64,000 bases of DNA from Neisseria sicca (lineage in GTDB: Bacteria; Pseudomonadota; Gammaproteobacteria; Burkholderiales; Neisseriaceae). Each line of letters begins with the position of its first letter. Within the stretch, counting starts at the first letter, position 1. This document shows positions 1-8,740 of the stretch, one piece after another. Location of the stretch: NCBI RefSeq assembly GCF_003044565.1, contig NZ_POXG01000001.1:310001-374000 (forward strand), in the 5' to 3' direction. A program made the translations under genes and the position numbers. The notes under the pieces were generated by a model that saw nothing but the letters and a program-made list of their open reading frames with translations, was not told where the DNA came from and did not search any database.

Positions 1-147
1 CCCGGCGTAGGCAGCAAACGCCGCCAAGCCCTGCTCACCCGCTTCGGCGGCCTGCGCGGCGTCGTTGCCGCCAGCAAAGAAGATTTGGAACAGGTCGAAG
101 GCATCAGCAAAGCATTGGCGGAAACCATTTACGAGCATCTGCATTAA
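1..147 (+). CDS. uvrC: UvrC C-terminal end (partial)
   Basis: The window opens inside a gene whose last 48 codons read without interruption to TAA. They carry the tandem helix-hairpin-helix DNA-binding end typical of excinuclease subunit C: a [11 protein letters not shown] hairpin, an RFGGLRGV turn, and a second hairpin around [12 protein letters not shown]. UvrC makes the two incisions around bulky lesions in nucleotide excision repair, together with UvrB. The rest of the gene lies left of the window, so the nuclease domains cannot be checked. A DUS hairpin follows 20 bases after the stop. The family call is firm because both hairpins keep the usual spacing of the UvrC terminus. Confidence 0.88.
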   Translation, partial: PGVGSKRRQALLTRFGGLRGVVAASKEDLEQVEGISKALAETIYEHLH

Positions 148-167
148 CGATGGGATGAATAAGGCAA

Positions 168-198
168 GAGGTCGTCTGAAAAGTTTTCAGACGACCTC
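168..198. terminator. DUS inverted-repeat terminator after uvrC
   Basis: Two copies of the 12-mer uptake sequence face each other and form a 15-bp perfect stem around one base. It sits between the convergent ends of uvrC and the secreted orphan, so it can stop transcription from both sides. Confidence 0.75.
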
Positions 199-218
199 TT
201 GTTGTTCGCTATGCTGCC

Positions 219-644
219 TTAAAAACAATATTTTTTTAAAACCTTATTAGGAACGTATTGATAAATATCCAGAAATTCTTTCTTTACCGCGCCTGAGGCA
301 GGATTCAGCTTCTCATTCCTTACCAATTTTATATTATCTCTGGTTACTTCCGACAAGGATGCGACGGTATAGCGGTACTCCCGATGCAACCCTGCCGTCA
401 AACGGTCTCGGGTAAATTCATACTGGTATTTAGCCAGTCCCGTTTCCCCATAAAAATCAACATCCATCCTGCAACGTCCTTGCGATTGGGCAAACAATAC
501 CAACCCGCTTCCCTCTGCACTCAATTCAAAATCCGTCAAATCCCTTTCATAAACTTTTTTCCATTGGGAATGATGACTTTGAGCAGCAAGCAAACCCGAG
601 CTCAAGAATAAAACTGAAACCAATAAACCCTTAGCGACATTCAT
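219..644 (-). CDS. Hypothetical exported protein, 141 aa
   Basis: I do not recognise this family. The first 21 residues are a clear Sec signal peptide (short charge, then LLVSVLFLSSGLLAAQS with an AxS-like cleavage site), so the mature protein of about 120 residues should be periplasmic or secreted. The mature part has two cysteines (CRMDV near residue 58 and the penultimate residue), which could form a disulfide. No catalytic motif is visible. The start is supported by AGGTG ten bases upstream. The gene stands alone between the uvrC terminator and yfaE, and converges with uvrC. Base composition is close to its neighbours, so recent transfer is not indicated. Confidence 0.6.
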   Translation of the reverse strand: MNVAKGLLVSVLFLSSGLLAAQSHHSQWKKVYERDLTDFELSAEGSGLVLFAQSQGRCRMDVDFYGETGLAKYQYEFTRDRLTAGLHREYRYTVASLSEVTRDNIKLVRNEKLNPASGAVKKEFLDIYQYVPNKVLKKYCF

Positions 645-718
645 GCGATTACACCTAAATTTGAAGAGCCATTATTAAAGCAAAGGACTGAAAATAATAC
701 AATTAGATTTCAATTGAC

Positions 719-1021
719 TCAATCCTGTTCATCAAACAAGCCAACATCGAACAAATCCGGCTCACTCATCCGAGCGCGGCAATCGACCTTGATGTCCTCA
801 TTCACCTGACAGCAACACGGCAGAATTTCGCCGGGCGCGACAAACGCCAGCGGGAAATCGTCGTAAGACACCCTGCCGTCCAATATTTTGACGCGGCAAG
901 AACCGCAATAGCCGCTGCGGCACTGGTATTCGACCTCGTGGCCGGTGCGCTCCAAGCCCTCCAATAAGGTTTCGCCCTCTTGAAGCTCGAAGGTTTTGTC
1001 GTGTGTACTGATGAGTGCCAT
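719..1021 (-). CDS. yfaE: 2Fe-2S ferredoxin for ribonucleotide reductase maintenance
   Basis: A 100-residue plant-type ferredoxin with ligands C34, C39 and C42 (QCRSGYCGSCR) and the fourth among C69-C71 (LPCCC). It matches the YfaE family, which supplies electrons to rebuild the diferric-tyrosyl radical cofactor of NrdB. The context supports this: it is the last gene of the nrdA-X-nrdB-yfaE unit, 119 bases after nrdB, mirroring the enterobacterial nrdAB-yfaE order. The three cysteines in a row at 69-71 make the exact fourth ligand uncertain. A generic ferredoxin is the only real alternative. Confidence 0.85.
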   Translation of the reverse strand: MALISTHDKTFELQEGETLLEGLERTGHEVEYQCRSGYCGSCRVKILDGRVSYDDFPLAFVAPGEILPCCCQVNEDIKVDCRARMSEPDLFDVGLFDEQD

Positions 1022-1140
1022 TATTATCTGTTTAAGCGGGAAAGGCCGTCTGCACGGTGTAACCGAAATCTTTAGTTTCGTTTCTACACCTGTTCAGACG
1101 ACCTCTGATGATGGAAATGCGGAAAAACCGCCGAGTTTGA

Positions 1141-2274
1141 TTACAGTTCGAAATCGCCCAAATCGTCCGCGCTGACTTCCGAATCGATCTGACCGATTAA
1201 GTAAGAAGAAATTTCCACTTCCTGCGGCGCGACTTGTACGTTGTCGGACGACAGCCACGCGTTAATCCACGGAATCGGGTTTTGGGTAGCACCTTCGAAT
1301 CCGGCAGGCAGACCGACCGCCTGCATACGCAGGTTGGTGATGTATTCGACGTATTGCGCCAAAATTTCCTTGTTCAGACCAATCATCGAACCGTCTTTAA
1401 ACAGATAGGCTGCCCATTCTTTTTCCTGCTCCGCGGCTTTTTTGAAGAGTTTGAAACATTCGTCCTGCAATTCGACGGCGATTTCCGCCATTTCAGGGTC
1501 GTCGGCACCGGCGCGCATCAGGTTGAGCATATGCTGGGTGCTGGTCAGGTGCAGGGCTTCGTCGCGGGCAATCAGTTTGATGATTTTGGCGTTGCCTTCC
1601 ATCAACTCGCGCTCGGCAAAAGCGAACGAGCAGGCGAATGAAACGTAGAAACGGATGGCTTCCAACACATTGACGCACATCAGGCAGAGATAGAGTTTTT
1701 TCTTCAACTCGCGCAAAGACACGGTAACGAGCTTGCCGCCGACATTGTGCGTTCCTTCGCCCAACAGGTTGTAATACTGGGTATATTCGATTAAATCATC
1801 GTAATAACAGGCGATATCTTCGGCGCGGGCGATGATGTATTCGTTCTGCACGATGTCGTCAAACACGACCGACGGGTCATTCACGATATTGCGGATGATG
1901 TGGGTATAGCTGCGCGAGTGGATGGTTTCGCTAAAGCTCCACGTTTCAATCCAAGTTTCCAACTCGGGAATCGACACCAAAGGCAGCAAGGCAACGTTCG
2001 GGCTACGGCCTTGAATGGAGTCGAGCAAGGTTTGGTATTTCAGATTGCTGATGAAAATGTGTTTTTCGTGTTCGGGCAGGTTGGCGTAGTCGATACGGTC
2101 GCGCGACACGTCGATTTCTTCCGGCCGCCAGAAAAACGACAGTTGTTTTTCAATCAGTTTTTCAAATACTTCGTATTTCTGCTGGTCATAACGGGCAACA
2201 TTTACCGGCTGACCAAAAAACATCGGCTCTTTAAGCGCGTCGTTTTTGGTTTTGGAAAAGGTGCTGTATGACAT
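1141..2274 (-). CDS. nrdB: Ribonucleoside-diphosphate reductase 1 subunit beta
   Basis: This 377-residue protein is the class Ia R2 subunit, which houses the diiron centre and the stable tyrosyl radical used by NrdA to reduce ribonucleotides. It aligns from memory along its whole length with E. coli NrdB (376 aa). Visible cofactor residues are D85 (LLDSIQGR), E116 and H119 (SETIHSRS), radical Y123 (RSYTHI), and DEALHL further on. The C-terminal tail ([11 protein letters not shown]) is the part that docks on NrdA. The frame is open to an ATG at 2295 that has an AAAGAG element before it, so a seven-residue longer form is possible; I prefer 2274 because [12 protein letters not shown] is the family start. 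Unusually, nrdA is not directly upstream: a 258-codon AT-rich gene intervenes. Confidence 0.96.
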   Translation of the reverse strand: MSYSTFSKTKNDALKEPMFFGQPVNVARYDQQKYEVFEKLIEKQLSFFWRPEEIDVSRDRIDYANLPEHEKHIFISNLKYQTLLDSIQGRSPNVALLPLVSIPELETWIETWSFSETIHSRSYTHIIRNIVNDPSVVFDDIVQNEYIIARAEDIACYYDDLIEYTQYYNLLGEGTHNVGGKLVTVSLRELKKKLYLCLMCVNVLEAIRFYVSFACSFAFAERELMEGNAKIIKLIARDEALHLTSTQHMLNLMRAGADDPEMAEIAVELQDECFKLFKKAAEQEKEWAAYLFKDGSMIGLNKEILAQYVEYITNLRMQAVGLPAGFEGATQNPIPWINAWLSSDNVQVAPQEVEISSYLIGQIDSEVSADDLGDFEL

Positions 2275-2372
2275 GACTAGGTGTTCGCAGGACATGGGGG
2301 ACTCTTTGTTAGATTAACTTAAAATGGTAATATTAATATAGTGAAATTTATCTCTTTTATCTAAAAACATGA

Positions 2373-3149
2373 TTATAAATTATTAAAATCTTTAATATTT
2401 TCAATTAATTCAAAACCCTTATTAGCCAACTCTAAAATCCCCGTAAAACAGGTAACTTTTTTTGCAATTTCTCCCATTTTAGAAAGGAGATTCTTACCAG
2501 TTTCTGTATTGCTCATGAATTCTTTATATTCATGATTGAAATACATATGACCAACAGTATTTTCTAGGACTTCGATAATAGCTTCAGAACCAGTAATTGC
2601 ATATTGATCAATGGATTCAATAAGACGCAAAAGATACTTTAGAATAGAAGACTTAACATTGTCTTCTATATTTTCAGAAATTAATATATCCTGATATATG
2701 CTTTTTATAGAATTATTTATTTCAATTAGTTCACTTTCATCAATTTTTCTCAAAAATGAAAGTTGATTTTTTTCAAAATTAGCATCAATAATCTTAACAG
2801 AAGAATAAAGATATGAAGTCATATTTTCATCTAAATAACGGATGACATCACTCCATTGTCTATCTAACTCTACTGATCTACCAAGAACAAACAATATGTT
2901 TCCCATCCAATTCTGACAATGCTCGATATAGTCAGGTTCATTTACTTGAAAATAGTTATTAATCTCCTCAATTAAATTTATAACTTTGCTAATCGAAAAT
3001 AGAATATTACGATCACTAGCTTCATCATTAGTTAAATTTAAAATCTCCTTCCACGCGCCTCTTGAAGTGCGATTTGATGAAACTTCTTTAGCTTTTTTAA
3101 TAATTTTCAATAATCTTTGTGCCGGATTATCATAATAAGTATTAGACAT
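2373..3149 (-). CDS. AT-rich orphan wedged between nrdA and nrdB, 258 aa
   Basis: I do not recognise this protein. It is 258 residues, soluble, rich in Ile, Asn, Glu and Lys, and looks largely helical, with a moderately hydrophobic C-terminal third (GEIAKKVTCFTGILELANKGFELI). There is no signal peptide and no nucleotide-binding or nuclease motif. It has a good ribosome site (AAGGATGGAAGAA before the ATG). Its base composition is far more AT-rich than nrdA and nrdB on either side, which indicates acquisition. It is co-directional with both, and a DUS hairpin separates it from nrdA. It may be only cargo. A role in nucleotide metabolism or phage defence is a guess from position only. Confidence 0.7.
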   Translation of the reverse strand: MSNTYYDNPAQRLLKIIKKAKEVSSNRTSRGAWKEILNLTNDEASDRNILFSISKVINLIEEINNYFQVNEPDYIEHCQNWMGNILFVLGRSVELDRQWSDVIRYLDENMTSYLYSSVKIIDANFEKNQLSFLRKIDESELIEINNSIKSIYQDILISENIEDNVKSSILKYLLRLIESIDQYAITGSEAIIEVLENTVGHMYFNHEYKEFMSNTETGKNLLSKMGEIAKKVTCFTGILELANKGFELIENIKDFNNL

Positions 3150-3170
3150 TTTCTTCCATCCTTTGTTTTA

Positions 3171-3210
3171 TTTTCAGACGACCTCTTAAACTCTAAAGGT
3201 CGTCTGAAAT
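3171..3210. terminator. DUS inverted repeat after nrdA
   Basis: Two facing uptake sequences form a 13-bp stem ten bases beyond the nrdA stop. It probably attenuates or ends the nrdA transcript before the inserted orphan and nrdB, which would uncouple the two reductase subunits unless there is read-through or a second promoter. Confidence 0.65.
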
Positions 3211-3219
3211 CTCTGATTA

Positions 3220-5499
3220 TCAAATCTTACAAGCCCCACCTGCACAACCGTCATCCTGAATATCGGTCTGTGTATCGTCCGCGCCGTCGCGGGTGTTGTG
3301 GTAGTACAGGGTTTTGACGCCGTATTTGTAGGCGGTCAGCAGGTCTTTGAGCATTTGTTTCATGGAAACTTTGTTGCCTTCGAATTTACCCGGGTCGTAG
3401 GCGGTGTTGGCGGAAATCGCCTGGTCGACGAATTTTTGCATCACGCCGACAAGTTTCAGGTAGCCTTCGTTGCCCGGAAGTTGCCACAGGGTTTCGTAGG
3501 CGTCTTTCAGGGTTTCAAATTCGGGCACGACTTGTTTCAAGATACCGTCTTTCGATGCTTTGACCGTTACCAATCCGCGCGGCGGTTCGATGCCGTTGGT
3601 AGCGTTGGCGATTTGCGAACTGGTTTCAGACGGCATGAGTGCGGTCAGGGTAGAGTTGCGCAGACCGTATTTGACAATGTCGGCGCGCAGGCTTTCCCAG
3701 TCGCACAACAGCGGTTCGCTGCATACGGCATCCAAGTCTTTTTTGTAGGTATCGATGGGCAGTTTGCCTTGCGAATAAACGGTCTGGTCGAACAGCGGGC
3801 ATGCGCCGTATTCTTTGGCGAGGTTCACCGATGCTTTGAGCAGGTAATACTGCATGGCTTCAAAGGTGCGGTGGGTCAGACCGAGTGCGGAATCGTCGCT
3901 GTAACGGACGCCGTTTTTAGCCAGATAGTAGGCGTAGTTGATAACGCCGATGCCGAGCGTGCGGCGGTTCATGGTCGCGGTGCGGGCGGCTTCGACCGGA
4001 TAGTCTTGATAATCCAACAAGGCATCGAGTGCACGCACGGTCAAATCGGCAAGCCCTTCCAGTTCGTCCAAGCTGTTTAATGCGCCCAAGTTGAAGGCAG
4101 ACAGGGTACACAGGGCGATTTCGCCGTTCGGGTCGTTGATGTTGTCCAACGGTTTGGTCGGCAGGGCGATTTCCATGCACAGGTTGGACTGGTGCACGGG
4201 CGCGACGCGCGGGTCAAACGGACTGTGCGTGTTGCAGTGGTCAACGTTTTGGATATAGATGCGTCCCGTTCCGGCGCGTTCCTGCATCAGCGTGGAGAAC
4301 AAATCGGTAGCCGACAAGGTGCGCTTGCGGATGTTTGGGTCTTGCTCGTATTTCGTGTAAAGACGCTCGAATTCGTCTTGGTCGGCAAAGAACGCGTCGT
4401 ACAGGCCGGGGACTTCGTTGGGCGAGAACAGCGTGATGTTGCCGCCTTTAATCAGGCGTGTGTACAGCAGGCGGTTGATTTGCACGCCATAGTCCAATTG
4501 GCGGATACGGTTGTCTTCCACGCCGCGATTGTTTTTCAATACCAACAGGCTTTCGGCTTCGATGTGCCACAAGGGGTAGAACAAAGTTGCCGCGCCGCCG
4601 CGCACGCCGCCTTGCGAGCAGGATTTAACCGCCGCTTGGAACATTTTGAAAAACGGGATGCAGCCGGTATGTTGCGCTTCGCCGCCGCGGATTTCGCTGC
4701 CCAAGCCGCGGATACGTCCGGCGTTGATGCCGATGCCCGCGCGTTGGGAAACGTATTTCACAATCGCGCTGGTGGTGGCGTTGATGGAATCCAGACTGTC
4801 GTCGCATTCAATCAATACGCAGCTTGAGAATTGGCGCGTAGGCGTGCGCACGCCGCTCATAATCGGGGTTGGCAGTGATACTTTAAACGTAGAAACGGCG
4901 TCGTAAAAACGTTTGACGTAATCCAAGCGCGTCTCTTTCGGGTATTTGCTGAAGAGGCACATCGCTACCAAAATGTATAAGAACTGCGGCGTTTCATAAA
5001 TCTGGCGGGTCACGCGGTTCTGCACCAGATATTTGCCTTCGAGCTGTTTCACGGCGGCATACGAGAAGGTCATGTCGCGGCTATGGTCGATATAGGCATT
5101 CAGCTCGTCAAACTCTTCGCGGCTGTAATCTTCGATGATGTGGCGGTCGTATTTGCCCGCATCGGTGAGTTTTTTAACATGGTCGAAGAGATGCGGCGGT
5201 TCGAACTCGCCGTAAGCGATTTTGCGCAGGTGGAAAATCGCCAGACGCGCGGCGAGATATTGATAGTCGGGCGTATCTTGCGAAATCAGGTCAGCAGCCG
5301 CCTTGATGATGGTTTCGTGGATGTCGTCGGTGCGGATGCCGTTGTAAAACTGGATGTGCGATTTGAGCTCGACCTGCGATACGGAAACGTTTTTCAAGCC
5401 TTCCGCCGCCCAAGTAACAACGCGGTGGATTTTGTCTAAGTCGAGATTTTCCAAACGTCCGTCGCGCTTGGTTACTTTCAAATCAGTCGGTGCATTCAT
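3220..5499 (-). CDS. nrdA: Ribonucleoside-diphosphate reductase subunit alpha
   Basis: This 759-residue protein is the large class Ia subunit, which reduces NDPs to dNDPs. In order: an N-terminal ATP-cone (KVTKRDGRLENLDLDKIHRVV), the ten-stranded barrel with active-site cysteines in SSCVLIE, NLCMEI and LCTLSAFNLG, and the mobile C-terminal redox pair in CAGGACKI. The ATP-cone predicts dATP feedback inhibition. The frame stays open 20 codons further upstream, but ATG 5499 has the ribosome site GGAGAAA and the family start MNAPTDLKVTKRDG. Two NrdR-like boxes lie just upstream. Length equals that of E. coli NrdA within a few residues. Confidence 0.97.
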   Translation of the reverse strand: MNAPTDLKVTKRDGRLENLDLDKIHRVVTWAAEGLKNVSVSQVELKSHIQFYNGIRTDDIHETIIKAAADLISQDTPDYQYLAARLAIFHLRKIAYGEFEPPHLFDHVKKLTDAGKYDRHIIEDYSREEFDELNAYIDHSRDMTFSYAAVKQLEGKYLVQNRVTRQIYETPQFLYILVAMCLFSKYPKETRLDYVKRFYDAVSTFKVSLPTPIMSGVRTPTRQFSSCVLIECDDSLDSINATTSAIVKYVSQRAGIGINAGRIRGLGSEIRGGEAQHTGCIPFFKMFQAAVKSCSQGGVRGGAATLFYPLWHIEAESLLVLKNNRGVEDNRIRQLDYGVQINRLLYTRLIKGGNITLFSPNEVPGLYDAFFADQDEFERLYTKYEQDPNIRKRTLSATDLFSTLMQERAGTGRIYIQNVDHCNTHSPFDPRVAPVHQSNLCMEIALPTKPLDNINDPNGEIALCTLSAFNLGALNSLDELEGLADLTVRALDALLDYQDYPVEAARTATMNRRTLGIGVINYAYYLAKNGVRYSDDSALGLTHRTFEAMQYYLLKASVNLAKEYGACPLFDQTVYSQGKLPIDTYKKDLDAVCSEPLLCDWESLRADIVKYGLRNSTLTALMPSETSSQIANATNGIEPPRGLVTVKASKDGILKQVVPEFETLKDAYETLWQLPGNEGYLKLVGVMQKFVDQAISANTAYDPGKFEGNKVSMKQMLKDLLTAYKYGVKTLYYHNTRDGADDTQTDIQDDGCAGGACKI

Positions 5500-5521
5500 C
5501 GTCAGTTTTCTCCATCCTGAA

Positions 5522-5569
5522 ACACAAGATACAGTAGGTATTAATATCGAGTGGCACAATATAGTGTAT
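5522..5569 (-). promoter_or_regulatory. Tandem NrdR boxes upstream of nrdA
   Basis: Two 16-bp elements, ACACAAGATACAGTAG (5522-5537) and GCACAATATAGTGTAT (5554-5569), resemble the NrdR consensus aCaCwAtATaTwGTgt. Their starts are 32 bp apart, about three helical turns, which is the usual arrangement for NrdR pairs. They lie 22-70 bases before the nrdA start, and the distal box overlaps a TACACT/TATATT stretch on the minus strand that could be the -10. This predicts repression of the reductase by the zinc-finger / ATP-cone regulator NrdR. The nrdR gene itself is not in the window. Confidence 0.65.
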
Positions 5570-5988
5570 TTTTCGTTGCTTATCTAGTCTTGACAAGGTC
5601 GCTGTTTTGAAATCGTGCTTTTCCCAATTTTCTTTCAGACGACCTCTTTCCCTATGATTCAAGCCTTACCGCAAAGATGTGTTTTTTAGCATCAAAACCC
5701 TCATTCGGCTATGCGCTTATGAAATAAGGCAAATTCGGATTTGTGTTAAATTTTGAAAATAAACAGCATGACAATGGATGACATATACAACATGAGGTCG
5801 TCTGAAACATGATAATTTATGTAGTTTATTATTTTCTCTGTTTGATAATATGTAATGGAAGATGGGTTTCGTCAAAATGCTTTAAATACCCCGCTTGCTT
5901 TTTCAGACACCCCATCCTGCCAAATTTCCTTTTTACAAAAGCCATGAATATAATGAAATGCGCCCCTTTAAATAAACAGGAGTCCGTC
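5560..5988. other. Intergenic region between nrdA and a small exported protein
   Basis: About 430 bp separating divergent genes. It holds the distal NrdR-like box at its left edge and two single uptake sequences in opposite orientation (5634-5645 and 5793-5804), too far apart to form a useful hairpin. The reading frame of the next gene is open from 5809, but the codons before 5989 lack a ribosome site and look non-coding. No RNA gene was recognised. Confidence 0.5.
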
Positions 5989-6318
5989 ATGTTACTGAAA
6001 AAAAGTCTTCTTCCCGCCTTGTCTGCTGCGCTGATACTGGGTTTTGCAGTCCAACCTGCCGATGCAGTGGCCCACAAACACCATAAACCCCACCACGCTC
6101 AAACCCAAGCTAAAAAAGGCAAGTTGCATCCTGCCTGCAAAAAATATCTCGACCGCCGCGCTGCATGGTACAAATACAAAGGCAACAAAGCCGAGCTGAG
6201 AGAAAACGTCAAAGCCCGCAAAGCCTTCCGCCAACTGTCCTATAAAGAACAACGCATCCAATGCCAAGCAGCCTATGAAGCATTTGATGATTTCGACCAC
6301 GGCAAATTCCGTCGCTAA
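5989..6318 (+). CDS. Small basic exported protein, 109 aa
   Basis: Not a family I can name. Residues 1-26 are a signal peptide (MLLKKSLLPALSAALILGFAVQPADA), followed by a His-rich stretch (HKHHKPHH) and a strongly basic body with two cysteines (HPACKKYL and RIQCQAA), which may be disulfide-linked in the periplasm. Start 5989 is chosen because AGGAG stands six bases before it and it gives a clean signal peptide; upstream ATGs in the same frame do not. The His cluster could bind metal, but this is inference. It stands alone and ends at a DUS terminator. Confidence 0.65.
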   Translation: MLLKKSLLPALSAALILGFAVQPADAVAHKHHKPHHAQTQAKKGKLHPACKKYLDRRAAWYKYKGNKAELRENVKARKAFRQLSYKEQRIQCQAAYEAFDDFDHGKFRR

Positions 6319-6326
6319 AAACAGAC

Positions 6327-6369
6327 AAAGGTCGTCTGAAAGATTCTTCGGCATTTCAGACGACCTTTT
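6327..6369. terminator. DUS hairpin terminator between convergent genes
   Basis: Facing uptake sequences with flanking A/T tracts (AAAGG ... CCTTTT) make a stem with a 14-base loop. It serves the small exported protein on the plus strand and thrB on the minus strand. Confidence 0.8.
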
Positions 6370-6404
6370 GTTTCTTTGGTTATATTAAAACTGCGGCTTG
6401 CCCA

Positions 6405-7322
6405 TCAATTCAAACTTAATAACAAATCTCTAAAAGCATTGGGGTCTTTAATAAAGGTCATTTCACCGGTGTGCGGAAAGTGAAAGTCTAAAAGACGCGA
6501 CACCCAAAACCGAATACAGCCCGCTCTTTGTGCAATCGGGAAATATTCGCGCTCTTCATCAGACAGCGGCCTAACGCTTTCATAACCTCTAACAAAAGCA
6601 TCTTGCAAAGCAATATCCAGCTTGTTCTCCGCTGTTCTTGCCCAGTCATTGACGGCAATTGCCAAGTCATACATAAAATTTCCGTTGCAGGCATAGTAAA
6701 AATCGATAAAGCCTGCCACGTTTTCCCCATCTAATAAAACATTATCCTTAAACAAATCGGCATGGATAATGCCTGAAGGCAGATTGTTACCCAGATTGCT
6801 ATCCAAGTGAGCAATCTCCTTTTGCAATAAAGCCGCGTCATCCTCACTCAATACCGGTAAAAGCTGGCTACAAGCATCATGCCACCAGCGGTCGTAACGC
6901 GGATTCGCCATTTTTTGCGGGAAACTTTGTCCGGCAATATGCATTTTCGCCAGCATCGCCCCCGTATTGAAGCATTGTGTTTCCGTCGCCCAGCTGGTAT
7001 CCGAACCGTTCAGGCAAGTAACCAGACAAGCAGGTTTGCCCACCAAAACAGAATCCAGCTTGCCATCCTTGCGTGCAATAGGAGCAGGACAAGCTACGCC
7101 ATTACTACTTAGATGCCGGCTCAGCTCCAAGAAGAACGGCAGCTCCTCTTGCTTCAATACTTCGAAGACAGTTAAAACATAACGCCCAGTCGTGGTCGTC
7201 AAAAAATAATTACTGTTCGTAATCCCCTGCGCAATTCCCTGCAACGATACAAAGTTGCCCAAATCGTATTGGGTCAAAAACTCCCGCATTTCCTCATCAG
7301 AAACACTTGTATAGACAGACAT
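6405..7322 (-). CDS. thrB: Homoserine kinase (ThrB, APH-fold type)
   Basis: This 305-residue enzyme phosphorylates L-homoserine, the step before threonine synthase. It is the aminoglycoside-phosphotransferase-fold homoserine kinase found in many proteobacteria, not the GHMP-fold enzyme of E. coli. Key signs are the N-terminal phosphate loop area ([16 protein letters not shown]), the catalytic loop [13 protein letters not shown] and the metal-binding [10 protein letters not shown]. The length is normal. It is a lone gene here, closed by DUS hairpins on both sides. A generic choline/aminoglycoside kinase is less likely, because ITNSNYFL and HADLFKDN are typical of this ThrB group. Confidence 0.9.
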   Translation of the reverse strand: MSVYTSVSDEEMREFLTQYDLGNFVSLQGIAQGITNSNYFLTTTTGRYVLTVFEVLKQEELPFFLELSRHLSSNGVACPAPIARKDGKLDSVLVGKPACLVTCLNGSDTSWATETQCFNTGAMLAKMHIAGQSFPQKMANPRYDRWWHDACSQLLPVLSEDDAALLQKEIAHLDSNLGNNLPSGIIHADLFKDNVLLDGENVAGFIDFYYACNGNFMYDLAIAVNDWARTAENKLDIALQDAFVRGYESVRPLSDEEREYFPIAQRAGCIRFWVSRLLDFHFPHTGEMTFIKDPNAFRDLLLSLN

Positions 7323-7421
7323 GGTGCAAACCTATCAATAGAAAATATAAGGGGCAATCATACCAAAAAATTCCCCTGCCAAACAGGCAAACGCCAAGCT
7401 CGCGCCATAGTCATAAAAAAC

Positions 7422-7458
7422 AAAAAGGTCGTCTGAAAATATTTTCAGACGACCTTTT
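7422..7458. terminator. DUS hairpin terminator after ppa
   Basis: A near-perfect stem of two facing uptake sequences extended by A and T runs, 15 bases beyond the ppa stop on the minus strand. Confidence 0.85.
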
Positions 7459-7473
7459 GCTTGTTGATCTCAA

Positions 7474-8007
7474 TTAAGCTTGTTTATTCCAACGCTCAAT
7501 CGATTCTTTAATGACTTGTTTCGCTTCTTCAACATCACCCCAGGATTCGACTTTGGTCGTACCTGCTTTTTTCAAGTCTTTGTAGTGGTTGAAATGGAAT
7601 TCGATTTGCTTGATTAATTGTTGCGGCAAATCAGACAATGTTTTGTACGCATTGCCATTGTTGCGGTCGTCGGCAGGAACGCAAACGATTTTATCGTCAA
7701 CCTCACCATCATCAACAAATTTCATCACGCCGATGACGCGCGCTTCCAGAAAAATGCCGGTTGCCAATGGCTGCTCTGTCACCAACAAGACATCCAATTC
7801 ATCGCCATCTTCGTCTAAAGTCTGAGGGATAAAACCGTAGTTTGTAGGTTTGGAAAAAATTGCAGGTTCAACACGGTCGAGTTGGAAAGCCGCTAATTTG
7901 CGGTTCCATTCGATTTTATGATTGCTGCCTGCAGGAATTTCGTTCACAACATTAATAATGCCGCCATCGACATCACCCGGCGTCAAGATTTTATTAAAAT
8001 CTGCCAT
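7474..8007 (-). CDS. ppa: Inorganic pyrophosphatase
   Basis: A 177-residue family I soluble pyrophosphatase, which splits PPi to two phosphates and so drives biosynthetic reactions. It shows the family path: EIPAGSNHKIEWN, FIPQTLDEDGDELDVLL (the DxDxxD metal motif), KIVCVPADDRNN and the terminal KAGTTKVESWGD block. The frame is open 51 codons further upstream, but ATG 8007 has GGAG seven bases before it and the family start MADFNKI, so the extension is rejected. Size is standard for bacterial hexameric enzymes. Confidence 0.96.
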   Translation of the reverse strand: MADFNKILTPGDVDGGIINVVNEIPAGSNHKIEWNRKLAAFQLDRVEPAIFSKPTNYGFIPQTLDEDGDELDVLLVTEQPLATGIFLEARVIGVMKFVDDGEVDDKIVCVPADDRNNGNAYKTLSDLPQQLIKQIEFHFNHYKDLKKAGTTKVESWGDVEEAKQVIKESIERWNKQA

Positions 8008-8229
8008 TTTGCGCTCCTTATAAACAATTGCAAAAGTTAAACGCCGAAAGTATAACAAACAAAAGACATTTCTGGAAATGTATCGCTTTCCGCCTAATTC
8101 ATGACGGCAAAATTCTTCCGAACATCTCAAAACCATGAACATAACGGCACAAGGCGGCATTGCTCACAAATTTTATTCGATTTATTTCTAGATTTATTTC
8201 TATGTTAAATGTACAAAAACAGTACAAAA

Positions 8230-8263
8230 TAAAAATCGACTCCTATATCAGAGTCGATTTTTA
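8230..8263. terminator. Hairpin terminator between ppa and hup
   Basis: AAAATCGACTC pairs with GAGTCGATTTT around an eight-base loop. There are T tracts in both directions. It lies 24 bases past the HU stop and contains no uptake sequence, unlike most terminators here. Confidence 0.8.
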
Positions 8264-8286
8264 TCAGGCTTAATGCCTATCTATGC

Positions 8287-8556
8287 TTACAGAGCATCTT
8301 TCAATGCTTTACCGGCACGGAATTTAGGAGTTTTAGCAGCAGCGATGGTCAGAGGCTCGCCGGTTTTAGGGTTGCGGCCTTGACGTTCTGCGCGTTCACC
8401 AACGTAGAAAGTACCGAAACCGACCAGAGTTACGGTGTCGCCTTTTTTCAGAGCGTTGGTTACAGCATTGGTAGTGGCATCCAGAGCTTTTTGGGCGGCA
8501 GCTTTAGAAATGCCGGCTTCTTGAGCAATTGCTTCGATCAATTCAGACTTATTCAC
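8287..8556 (-). CDS. hup: DNA-binding protein HU
   Basis: An 89-residue histone-like protein: [27 protein letters not shown] forms the dimerising helices, [26 protein letters not shown] is the beta arm that grips DNA, and [11 protein letters not shown] ends the fold. HU bends and compacts DNA and assists replication and repair. The start codon is GTG, preceded by AGGAAGGGA. An IHF subunit is excluded by the HU-type arm and length. The gene stands alone, with its own hairpin terminator, just downstream of the lon reading frame but with a 184-base gap, where a separate promoter is expected. Confidence 0.95.
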   Translation of the reverse strand: MNKSELIEAIAQEAGISKAAAQKALDATTNAVTNALKKGDTVTLVGFGTFYVGERAERQGRNPKTGEPLTIAAAKTPKFRAGKALKDAL

Positions 8557-8740
8557 AATCAGTCCCTTCCTATCGTTGAAAATAATGAAATGCCCGAATA
8601 CTCGGGGCTTCGTACTTTTGAGTACCTTTGCGCTTTATAGCAATTCTGAAAATACCGTGTCAAGCAAAAAATGCGGAATTGCCCTATTTTACAGGCTTTC
8701 AAGGCAAACCCGCATCTTTTGCAACACATTTTTTACAAAA

